Shown here: in pieces, positions 1-9,395 of the stretch
Layout of the letters: each line of letters begins with the position of its first letter
How positions within the stretch are numbered: position 1 is the stretch's first letter
Source of the DNA: Hippasteria phrygiana
Taxonomy: Eukaryota; Echinodermata; Asteroidea; Valvatida; Goniasteridae
DNA: 64,000 nt
Assembly (NCBI GenBank): GCA_037893225.1
Contig: JAZGUH010000087.1
Coordinates: forward strand, 2,790,001 to 2,854,000
Direction of reading: 5' to 3'
Made by a program: the position numbers and the translations under genes
Notes under the pieces: model-generated
Seen by the model: the letters and a program-made list of their open reading frames with translations, nothing else
What the model was told of the DNA's origin: nothing
Database searches by the model: none

Positions 1-466
1 TTGAATTTTCTCCACAAGTTTTAACTCTAGGAAGCCGCCGATGATTGCAACATGTAGCGCCAGATCTAAGCTATCCATACATGTCAAAATTACTGTATTT
101 GGTTGATATTTCATGCAATTATGAATGAGTAAAGCAAGTCATACCCTAGGGAATTTGACAGGCATGGAGCAATAAATAGAAGGTAATATGCACACAGATG
201 TTGGCCGGAAAGAAAATAAACATTGCGAGGTTTGAATTTTCTCCACAAGTGTTAACTCTAAGAAGCCGCCGATAATTGCAACATGTAGCGCCAGATCTAA
301 GCTATCCATACATGTCAAAATTACTGAATTTGGTTGATATTTCATGCAATTATGAATGAGTAAAGCAAGTCCATACCCCAGCGAATTTGACATGAATGGA
401 GCAATAAATAGACGGTAACATGTACACAGATGTTGGCCGGAAAGAAAATAAACATTGCGAGGTTTG

Positions 467-529
467 AATTTTCTCCACAAGTTTTAACTCTAGGAAGCCG
501 CCGATGATTGCAACATGTAGCGCCAGATC
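467..529 (-). other. Ankyrin-repeat-like relic reading frame (representative copy)
   Basis: On the minus strand each monomer can encode a peptide containing DLALHVAIIGG, then FLEL, two residues, and VEKI. This resembles the core of an ankyrin repeat, in which a TALHxA motif and a G-turn lead into a second helix ending in VExL/VExI. The best match needs two extra residues (KL or TL) before VEKI, and the canonical T of TALH is L. The residues upstream (MKYQPN, then V, I, L) also look like the preceding helix and loop of plant ankyrin proteins. Several recurrent variants are synonymous in this frame (positions 124 and 137), but others replace the His (H to R or I), and every U monomer shifts the phase. 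This is therefore at most a decayed exon fragment captured as a satellite, not an active gene. The resemblance is by eye only. Confidence 0.3.
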
Positions 530-658
530 TAAGCTATCCATACATGTCAAAATTACTGTATTTGGTTTATATTTCATGCAATTATGAATGAGTAAAGCAA
601 GTCATACCCTAGGGAATTTGACAGGCATGGAGCAATAAATAGAAGGTAATATGCACAC

Positions 659-687
659 AGATGTTGGCCGGAAAGAAAATAAACATT
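659..687. other. Conserved block 1 of the monomer (positions 59-87, representative)
   Basis: This is a 29-bp stretch beginning AGATGTTGGCCGG and ending AATAAACATT. Reading all copies, I found it unchanged apart from a single substitution at 47889. Recurrent variable sites lie on both sides (positions 44-58 and 88-98). Its purine-rich A-tract part may bend DNA. Function unknown. Confidence 0.6.
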
Positions 688-734
688 GCGAGGTTTGAAT
701 TTTCTCCACAAGTGTTAACTCTAAGAAGCCGCCG

Positions 735-816
735 ATAATTGCAACATGTAGCGCCAGATCTAAGCTATCCATACATGTCAAAATTACTGAATTTGGTTGA
801 TATTTCATGCAATTAT
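735..816. other. 9-bp inverted repeat spanning 82 nt of the monomer (representative)
   Basis: ATAATTGCA at 735-743 is the exact reverse complement of TGCAATTAT at 808-816, leaving a 64-nt interval. The pair is perfect in every monomer with GATAATT and has one mismatch in those with GATGATT. It encloses the second conserved block (749-786). It could form a cruciform or hairpin arm, or be a two-site protein target; neither is shown by sequence alone. Confidence 0.5.
749..786. other. Conserved block 2 of the monomer (positions 149-186, representative)
   Basis: This is a 38-bp stretch beginning TAGCGCCAGATCTAAG and ending TGTCAAAATTA. Only rare exceptions were seen: AGATTTA instead of AGATCTA in the copies at 14948 and 20502, C at 38502, and C at 32721 at its edge. 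Variable positions 137-148 and 187-206 lie just outside. It carries the single AGATCT and ACATGT hexamers of the monomer. Function unknown. Confidence 0.6.
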
Positions 817-831
817 GAATGAGTAAAGCAA

Positions 832-1063
832 GTCCATACCCCAGCGAATTTGACATGAATGGAGCAATAAATAGACGGTAACATGTACACAGATGTTGGC
901 CGGAAAGAAAATAAACATTGCGAGGTTTGAATTTTCTCCACAAGTTTTAACTCTAGGAAGCCGCCGATGATTGCAACATGTAGCGCCAGATCTAAGCTAT
1001 CCATACATGTCAAAATTACTGTATTTGGTTGATATTTCATGCAATTATGAATGAGTAAAGCAA
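832..1063. repeat. Reference class U monomer (232 bp, domain I subtype)
   Basis: This is a representative U monomer. It differs from class T by an extra C (GTCCATACC). In this subtype there are also the combined markers CCAGCGAA, GACATGAATGG, AGACGGTAACATGTAC, AAGTTTTAACTCTAGG, GATGATT and ACTGTATTT. The GACATGAATGG marker is confined to the left part of the window (copies starting at 369, 832, 1295, 3378 and 4304) and to 27676-33231 (copies starting at 27676, 29528, 30454, 32074 and 33000), so it works as a domain label. The extra C shifts the minus-strand reading phase relative to class T. Confidence 0.95.
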
Positions 1064-1757
1064 GTCATACCCTAGGGAATTTGACAGGCATGGAGCAATA
1101 AATAGAAGGTAATATGCACACAGATGTTGGCCGGAAAGAAAATAAACATTGCGAGGTTTGAATTTTCTCCACAAGTGTTAACTCTAAGAAGCCGCCGATA
1201 ATTGCAACATGTAGCGCCAGATCTAAGCTATCCATACATGTCAAAATTACTGAATTTGGTTGATATTTCATGCAATTATGAATGAGTAAAGCAAGTCCAT
1301 ACCCCAGCGAATTTGACATGAATGGAGCAATAAATAGACGGTAACATGTACACAGATGTTGGCCGGAAAGAAAATAAACATTGCGAGGTTTGAATTTTCT
1401 CCACAAGTTTTAACTCTAGGAAGCCGCCGATGATTGCAACATGTAGCGCCAGATCTAAGCTATCCATACATGTCAAAATTACTGTATTTGGTTGATATTT
1501 CATGCAATTATGAATGAGTAAAGCAAGTCATACCCTAGGGAATTTGACAGGCATGGAGCAATAAATAGAAGGTAATATGCACACAGATGTTGGCCGGAAA
1601 GAAAATAAACATTGCGAGGTTTGAATTTTCTCCACAAGTGTTAACTCTAAGAAGCCGCCGATAATTGCAACATGTAGCGCCAGATCTAAGCTATCCATAC
1701 ATGTCAAAATTACTGAATTTGGTTGATATTTCATGCAATTATGAATGAGCAAAGCAA

Positions 1758-4700
1758 GTCCATACCCCAGGGAATTTGACATGCATGGAGCAATAAATAG
1801 ACGGTAACATGTACACAGATGTTGGCCGGAAAGAAAATAAACATTGCTAGGTTTGAATTTTCTCCACAAGTTTTAACTCTAGGAAGCCGACGATGATTGC
1901 AACATGTAGCGCCAGATCTAAGCTATCCATACATGTCAAAATTAATGTATTTGGTTGATTTTTAATGCAATTATGAATGAGTAGAGCAAGTCATACCCCA
2001 GGGAATTTGACAGGCATGGAGCAATAAATAGAAGGTAATATGCACACAGATGTTGGCCGGAAAGAAAATAAACATTGCGAGGTTTGAATTTTCTCCACAA
2101 GTGTTAACTCTAAGAAGCCGCCGATAATTGCAACATGTAGCGCCAGATCTAAGCTATCCATACATGTCAAAATTACTGAATTTGGTTGATATTTCATGCA
2201 ATTATGAATGAGTAAAGCAAGTCATACCCTAGGGAATTTGACAGGCATGGAGCAATAAATAGAAGGTAATATGCACACAGATGTTGGCCGGAAAGAAAAT
2301 AAACATTGCGAGGTTTGAATTTTCTCCACAAGTGTTAACTCTAAGAAGCCGCCGATAATTGCAACATGTAGCGCCAGATCTAAGCTATCCATACATGTCA
2401 AAATTACTGAATTTGGTTGATATTTCATGCAATTATGAATGAGTAAAGCAAGTCCATACCCCAGCGAATTTGACATGCATGGAGCAATAAATAGACGGTA
2501 ACATGTACACAGATGTTGGCCGGAAAGAAAATAAACATTGCGAGGTTTGAATTTTCTCCACAAGTTTTAACTCTAGGAAGCCGCCGATGATTGCAACATG
2601 TAGCGCCAGATCTAAGCTATCCATACATGTCAAAATTACTGTATTTGGTTGATATTTAATGCAATTATGAATGAGTAAAGCAAGTCACACCCTAGGGAAT
2701 TTGACAGGCATGGAGCAATAAATAGAAGGTAATATGCACACAGATGTTGGCCGGAAAGAAAATAAACATTGCGAGGTTTGAATTTTCTCCACAAGTGTTA
2801 ACTCTAAGAAGCCGCCGATAATTGCAACATGTAGCGCCAGATCTAAGCTATCCATACATGTCAAAATTACTGAATTTGGTTGATATTTCATGCAATTATG
2901 AATGAGTAAAGCAAGTCCATACCCCAGGGAATTTGACATGCATGGAGCAATAAATATACGGTAACATGTACACAGATGTTGGCCGGAAAGAAAATAAACA
3001 TTGCGAGGTTTGAATTTTCTCCACAAGTTTTAACTCTAGGAAGCCGCCGATAATTGCAACATGTAGCGCCAGATCTAAGCTATCCATACATGTCAAAATT
3101 ACTGAATTTGGTTGATATTTCATGCAATTATGAATGAGTAAAGCAAGTCATACCCTAGGGAATTTGACAGGCATGGAGCAATAAATAGACGGTAATATGT
3201 ACACAGATGTTGGCCGGAAAGAAAATAAACATTGCGAGGTTTGAATTTTCTCCACAAGTTTTAACTCTAAGAAGCCGCCGATGATTGCAACATGTAGCGC
3301 CAGATCTAAGCTATCCATACATGTCAAAATTACTGAATTTGGTTGATATTTCATGCAATTATGAATGAGTAAAGCAAGTCCATACCCCAGCGAATTTGAC
3401 ATGAATGGAGCAATAAATAGACGGTAACATGTACACAGATGTTGGCCGGAAAGAAAATAAACATTGCGAGGTTTGAATTTTCTCCACAAGTTTTAACTCT
3501 AGGAAGCCGCCGATGATTGCAACATGTAGCGCCAGATCTAAGCTATCCATACATGTCAAAATTACTGTATTTGGTTGATATTTCATGCAATTATGAATGA
3601 GTAAAGCAAGTCATACCCTAGGGAATTTGACAGGCATGGAGCAATAAATAGAAGGTAATATGCACACAGATGTTGGCCGGAAAGAAAATAAACATTGCGA
3701 GGTTTGAATTTTCTCCACAAGTGTTAACTCTAAGAAGCCGCCGATAATTGCAACATGTAGCGCCAGATCTAAGCTATCCATACATGTCAAAATTACTGAA
3801 TTTGGTTGATATTTCATGCAATTATGAATGAGTAAAGCAAGTCCATACCCCAGGGAATTTGACATGCATGGAGCAATAAATAGACGGTAACATGTACACA
3901 GATGTTGGCCGGAAAGAAAATAAACATTGCGAGGTTTGAATTTTCTCCACAAGTTTTAACTCTAGGAAGCCGCCGATAATTGCAACATGTAGCGCCAGAT
4001 CTAAGCTATCCATACATGTCAAAATTACTGAATTTGGTTGATATTTCATGCAATTATGAATGAGTAAAGCAAGTCATACCCTAGGGAATTTGACAGGCAT
4101 GGAGCAATAAATAGACGGTAATATGTACACAGATGTTGGCCGGAAAGAAAATAAACATTGCGAGGTTTGAATTTTCTCCACAAGTGTTAACTCTAAGAAG
4201 CCGCCGATAATTGCAACATGTAGCGCCAGATCTAAGCTATCCATACATGTCAAAATTACTGAATTTGGTTGATATTTCATGCAATTATGAATGAGTAAAG
4301 CAAGTCCATACCCCAGCGAATTTGACATGAATGGAGCAATAAATAGACGGTAACATGTACACAGATGTTGGCCGGAAAGAAAATAAACATTGCGAGGTTT
4401 GAATTTTCTCCACAAGTTTTAACTCTAGGAAGCCGCCGATGATTGCAACATGTAGCGCCAGATCTAAGCTATCCATACATGTCAAAATTACTGTATTTGG
4501 TTGATATTTCATGCAATTATGAATGAGTAAAGCAAGTCATACCCTAGGGAATTTGACAGGCATGGAGCAATAAATAGAAGGTAATATGCACACAGATGTT
4601 GGCCGGAAAGAAAATAAACATTGCGAGGTTTGAATTTTCTCCACAAGTGTTAACTCTAAGAAGCCGCCGATAATTGCAACATGTAGCGCCAGATCTAAGC

Positions 4701-6155
4701 TATCCATACATGTCAAAATTACTGAATTTGGTTGATATTTCATGCAATTATGAATGAGCAAAGCAAGTCCATACCCCAGGGAATTTGACATGCATGGAGC
4801 AATAAATAGACGGTAACATGTACACAGATGTTGGCCGGAAAGAAAATAAACATTGCGAGGTTTGAATTTTCTCCACAAGTTTTAACTCTAGGAAGCCGAC
4901 GATGATTGCAACATGTAGCGCCAGATCTAAGCTATCCATACATGTCAAAATTAATGTATTTGGTTGATTTTTAATGCAATTATGAATGAGTAGAGCAAGT
5001 CATACCCCAGGGAATTTGACAGGCATGGAGCAATAAATAGAAGGTAATATGCACACAGATGTTGGCCGGAAAGAAAATAAACATTGCGAGGTTTGAATTT
5101 TCTCCACAAGTGTTAACTCTAAGAAGCCGCCGATAATTGCAACATGTAGCGCCAGATCTAAGCTATCCATACATGTCAAAATTACTGAATTTGGTTGATA
5201 TTTCATGCAATTATGAATGAGTAAAGCAAGTCATACCCTAGGGAATTTGACAGGCATGGAGCAATAAATAGAAGGTAATATGCACACAGATGTTGGCCGG
5301 AAAGAAAATAAACATTGCGAGGTTTGAATTTTCTCCACAAGTGTTAACTCTAAGAAGCCGCCGATAATTGCAACATGTAGCGCCAGATCTAAGCTATCCA
5401 TACATGTCAAAATTACTGAATTTGGTTGATATTTCATGCAATTATGAATGAGTAAAGCAAGTCCATACCCCAGCGAATTTGACATGCATGGAGCAATAAA
5501 TAGACGGTAACATGTACACAGATGTTGGCCGGAAAGAAAATAAACATTGCGAGGTTTGAATTTTCTCCACAAGTTTTAACTCTAGGAAGCCGCCGATGAT
5601 TGCAACATGTAGCGCCAGATCTAAGCTATCCATACATGTCAAAATTACTGTATTTGGTTGATATTTAATGCAATTATGAATGAGTAGAGCAAGTCATACC
5701 CTAGGGAATTTGACAGGCATGGAGCAATAAATAGAAGGTAATATGCACACAGATGTTGGCCGGAAAGAAAATAAACATTGCGAGGTTTGAATTTTCTCCA
5801 CAAGTTTTAACTCTAAGAAGCCGCCGATAATTGCAACATGTAGCGCCAGATCTAAGCTATCCATACATGTCAAAATTACTGAATTTGGTTGATATTTCAT
5901 GCAATTATGAATGAGTAAAGCAAGTCCATACCCCAGGGAATTTGACATGCATGGAGCAATAAATAGACGGTAACATGTACACAGATGTTGGCCGGAAAGA
6001 AAATAAACATTGCGAGGTTTGAATTTTCTCCACAAGTTTTAACTCTAGGAAGCCGCCGATAATTGCAACAATTAGCGCCAGATCTAAGCTATCCATACAT
6101 GTCAAAATTACTGAATTTGGTTGATATTTCATGCAATTATGAATGAGTAAAGCAA
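1758..6155. repeat. Domain II: mosaic of dimers with a 13-monomer duplication
   Basis: Monomers of several subtypes follow one another without a short period. The block 1295-2683 (six monomers, 1389 bp) recurs at 4304-5692, an offset of 3009 bp or 13 monomers. Both copies contain the rare combination GAGCAAAGC, then GCCGACGATG, then TTAATGTATTTGG with GATTTTTAATGC, and a T-T junction at 1990/2221 and 4999/5230. Between them, 2684-4303 is mostly T-U dimers with AGACGGTAATATGTAC variants. The copy at 2684 opens GTCACACC, a marker seen again at 26982 and 28834. The copy at 2915 has a private G-to-T change at 2957. Confidence 0.85.
6060..6074. other. 15-nt dyad TAATTG-CAA-CAATTA (representative)
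   Basis: Two adjacent substitutions at monomer positions 147-148 (ACATGTAG to ACAATTAG) turn this stretch into a perfect inverted repeat with 6-bp arms and a 3-nt centre. The same variant recurs in about 40 monomers, always in domains III, V, VI and VII plus the copies flanking them. It is absent before 5924 and from about 25825 to 34619. A binding role for homeodomain-type proteins (TAAT cores) is conceivable but purely inferred. Confidence 0.6.
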
Positions 6156-7081
6156 GTCATACCCTAGGGAATTTGACAGGCATGGAGCAATAAATAGACG
6201 GTAATATGTACACAGATGTTGGCCGGAAAGAAAATAAACATTGCGAGGTTTGAATTTTCTCCACAAGTTTTAACTCTAAGAAGCCGCCGATGATTGCAAC
6301 ATGTAGCGCCAGATCTAAGCTATCCATACATGTCAAAATTACTGCATTTGGTTGATATTTCATGCAATTATGAATGAGTAGAGCAAGTCCATACCCCAGG
6401 GAATTTGACATGCATGGAGCAATAAATAGAAGGTAATATGCACACAGATGTTGGCCGGAAAGAAAATAAACATTGCGAGGTTTGAATTTTCTCCACAAGT
6501 TTTAACTCTAAGAAGCCGCCGATAATTGCAACATGTAGCGCCAGATCTAAGCTATCCATACATGTCAAAATTACTGAATTTGGTTGATATTTCATGCAAT
6601 TATGAATGAGTAAAGCAAGTCCATACCCCAGGGAATTTGACATGCATGGAGCAATAAATAGAAGGTAACATGTACACAGATGTTGGCCGGAAAGAAAATA
6701 AACATTGCGAGGTTTGAATTTTCTCCACAAGTTTTAACTCTAGGAAGCCGCCGATGATTGCAACACGTAGCGCCAGATCTAAGCTATCCATACATGTCAA
6801 AATTACTGTATTTGGTTTATATTTAATGCAATTATGAATGAGTAGAGCAAGTCATACCCCAGGGAATTTGACAGGCATGGAGCAATAAATAGAAGGTAAT
6901 ATGCACACAGATGTTGGCCGGAAAGAAAATAAACATTTCGAGGTATGAATTTTCTCCACAAGTTTTAACTCTAAGAAGCCGCCGATAATTGCAACATGTA
7001 GCGCCAGATCTAAGCTATCCATACATGTCAAAATTACTGAATTTGGTTGATATTTCATGCAATTATGAATGAGTAAAGCAA

Positions 7082-9395
7082 GTCATACCCTAGGGAATTT
7101 GACAGGCATGGAGCAATAAATAGAAGGTAATATGCACACAGATGTTGGCCGGAAAGAAAATAAACATTGCGAGGTTTGAATTTTCTCCACAAGTGTTAAC
7201 TCTAAGAAGCCGCCGATAATTGCAACATGTAGCGCCAGATCTAAGCTATCCATACATGTCAAAATTACTGAATTTGGTTGATATTTCATGCAATTATGAA
7301 TGAGTAAAGCAAGTCCATACCCCAGGGAATTTGACATGCATGGAGCAATAAATAGACGGTAACATGTACACAGATGTTGGCCGGAAAGAAAATAAACATT
7401 GCGAGGTTTGAATTTTCTCCACAAGTTTTAACTCTAGGAAGCCGCCGATGATTGCAACACGTAGCGCCAGATCTAAGCTATCCATACATGTCAAAATTAC
7501 TGTATTTGGTTGATATTTAATGCAATTATGAATGAGTAGAGCAAGTCATACCCCAGGGAATTTGACAGGCATGGAGCAATAAATAGAAGGTAATATGCAC
7601 ACAGATGTTGGCCGGAAAGAAAATAAACATTGCGAGGTTTGAATTTTCTCCACAAGTTTTAACTCTAAGAAGCCGCCGATAATTGCAACATGTAGCGCCA
7701 GATCTAAGCTATCCATACATGTCAAAATTACTGAATTTGGTTGATATTTCATGCAATTATGAATGAGTAAAGCAAGTCATACCCTAGGGAATTTGACAGG
7801 CATGGAGCAATAAATAGAAGGTAATATGCACACAGATGTTGGCCGGAAAGAAAATAAACATTGCGAGGTTTGAATTTTCTCCACAAGTGTTAACTCTAAG
7901 AAGCCGCCGATAATTGCAACATGTAGCGCCAGATCTAAGCTATCCATACATGTCAAAATTACTGAATTTGGTTGATATTTCATGCAATTATGAATGAGTA
8001 AAGCAAGTCCATACCCCAGGGAATTTGACATGCATGGAGCAATAAATAGACGGTAACATGTACACAGATGTTGGCCGGAAAGAAAATAAACATTGCGAGG
8101 TTTGAATTTTCTCCACAAGTTTTAACTCTAGGAAGCCGCCGATAATTGCAACAATTAGCGCCAGATCTAAGCTATCCATACATGTCAAAATTACTGAATT
8201 TGGTTGATATTTCATGCAATTATGAATGAGTAAAGCAAGTCATACCCTAGGGAATTTGACAGGCATGGAGCAATAAATAGACGGTAACATGTACACAGAT
8301 GTTGGCCGGAAAGAAAATAAACATTGCGAGGTTTGAATTTTCTCCACAAGTGTTAACTCTAAGAAGCCGCCGATAATTGCAACATGTAGCGCCAGATCTA
8401 AGCTATCCATACATGTCAAAATTACTGAATTTGGTTGATATTTCATGCAATTATGAATGAGTAAAGCAAGTCCATACCCCAGGGAATTTGACATGCATGG
8501 AGCAATAAATAGACGGTAACATGTACACAGATGTTGGCCGGAAAGAAAATAAACATTGCGAGGTTTGAATTTTCTCCACAAGTTTTAACTCTAGGAAGCC
8601 GCCGATGATTGCAACACGTAGCGCCAGATCTAAGCTATCCATACATGTCAAAATTACTGTATTTGGTTGATATTTAATGCAATTATGAATGAGTAGAGCA
8701 AGTCATACCCCAGGGAATTTGACAGGCATGGAGCAATAAATAGAAGGTAATATGCACACAGATGTTGGCCGGAAAGAAAATAAACATTGCGAGGTTTGAA
8801 TTTTCTCCACAAGTTTTAACTCTAAGAAGCCGCCGATAATTGCAACATGTAGCGCCAGATCTAAGCTATCCATACATGTCAAAATTACTGAATTTGGTTG
8901 ATATTTCATGCAATTATGAATGAGTAAAGCAAGTCATACCCTAGGGAATTTGACAGGCATGGAGCAATAAATAGAAGGTAATATGCACACAGATGTTGGC
9001 CGGAAAGAAAATAAACATTGCGAGGTTTGAATTTTCTCCACAAGTGTTAACTCTAAGAAGCCGCCGATAATTGCAACATGTAGCGCCAGATCTAAGCTAT
9101 CCATACATGTCAAAATTACTGAATTTGGTTGATATTTCATGCAATTATGAATGAGTAAAGCAAGTCCATACCCCAGGGAATTTGACATGCATGGAGCAAT
9201 AAATAGACGGTAACATGTACACAGATGTTGGCCGGAAAGAAAATAAACATTGCGAGGTTTGAATTTTCTCCACAAGTTTTAACTCTAGGAAGCCGCCGAT
9301 AATTGCAACAATTAGCGCCAGATCTAAGCTATCCATACATGTCAAAATTACTGAATTTGGTTGATATTTCATGCAATTATGAATGAGTAAAGCAA
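7082..9395. repeat. Five-monomer tandem duplication (1157 bp) inside the first HOR unit
   Basis: Monomers starting 7313, 7545, 7776 and 8007 repeat as 8470, 8702, 8933 and 9164, an offset of 1157 bp. The junction monomer at 8239 is chimeric. Its front has AGACGGTAACATGTAC as in the copy starting 9396, while its rear has AAGTGTTAACTCTAAG and GATAATT as in the copy starting 7082. The related block at 34852-36934 lacks this duplication and passes directly from the equivalent of 8007 to the equivalent of 9396. The duplication is therefore a local event in one copy or was lost from the other. Confidence 0.85.

Larger units (their letters stand above)
601..831. repeat. Reference class T monomer (231 bp)
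   Basis: This is a representative complete T monomer, used here for position numbering. It begins GTCATACCCTAGGG and ends GAGTAAAGCAA. It has 87 G+C of 231 bases and five CpG dinucleotides (one in GGCCGG, one in TTGCGAGG, two in GCCGCCG, one in TAGCGCC). It contains single BglII-type (AGATCT, positions 156-161) and ACATGT (173-178) hexamers. Recurrent variable positions across the array are 5, 10, 13, 24, 26, 44, 50, 54, 58, 88, 95, 98, 114, 121, 124, 133, 137, 147, 148, 187, 190, 193, 199, 202, 206, 224, 226 and 228. Because 231 is 77 codons, adjacent T monomers keep the same reading phase. The start point is a convention, not a biological boundary. Confidence 0.95.
1..1757. repeat. Domain I: 463-bp T-U dimeric repeat
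   Basis: T and U monomers alternate strictly: T at 138, U at 369, T at 601, U at 832, T at 1064, U at 1295, T at 1527. The left partial (1-137) is the end of a U copy. Successive dimers are nearly identical. One visible difference is a G-to-T change giving GGTTTATATT in place of GGTTGATATT near 567. The simple dimer period is the lowest-order HOR in the window. It ends where the U copy at 1758 switches to a different subtype (GAGCAAAGC before it, CCAGGGAA and GACGATGATT within it). Confidence 0.9.

Noticed and set aside
139..480. Minus-strand open frames of about 66-120 codons in most monomers
   Set aside because: They repeat with the satellite, overlap each other in different phases, are broken by the extra C of every U monomer and have no start context, promoter or independent conservation. 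They are a by-product of a monomer that is a multiple of three.
691..703. Pol III B-box-like GGTTTGAATTT
   Set aside because: It lacks the central C and the terminal CC of the B-box, and there is no properly placed A-box or terminator. A tRNA or SINE origin is not supported.
6937..6951. Possible CENP-B box around TTCGAGGTATGAA
   Set aside because: It has the TTCG and one further matching base but lacks the required CGGG half, and it occurs in only a few monomers. No monomer contains a full match on either strand.
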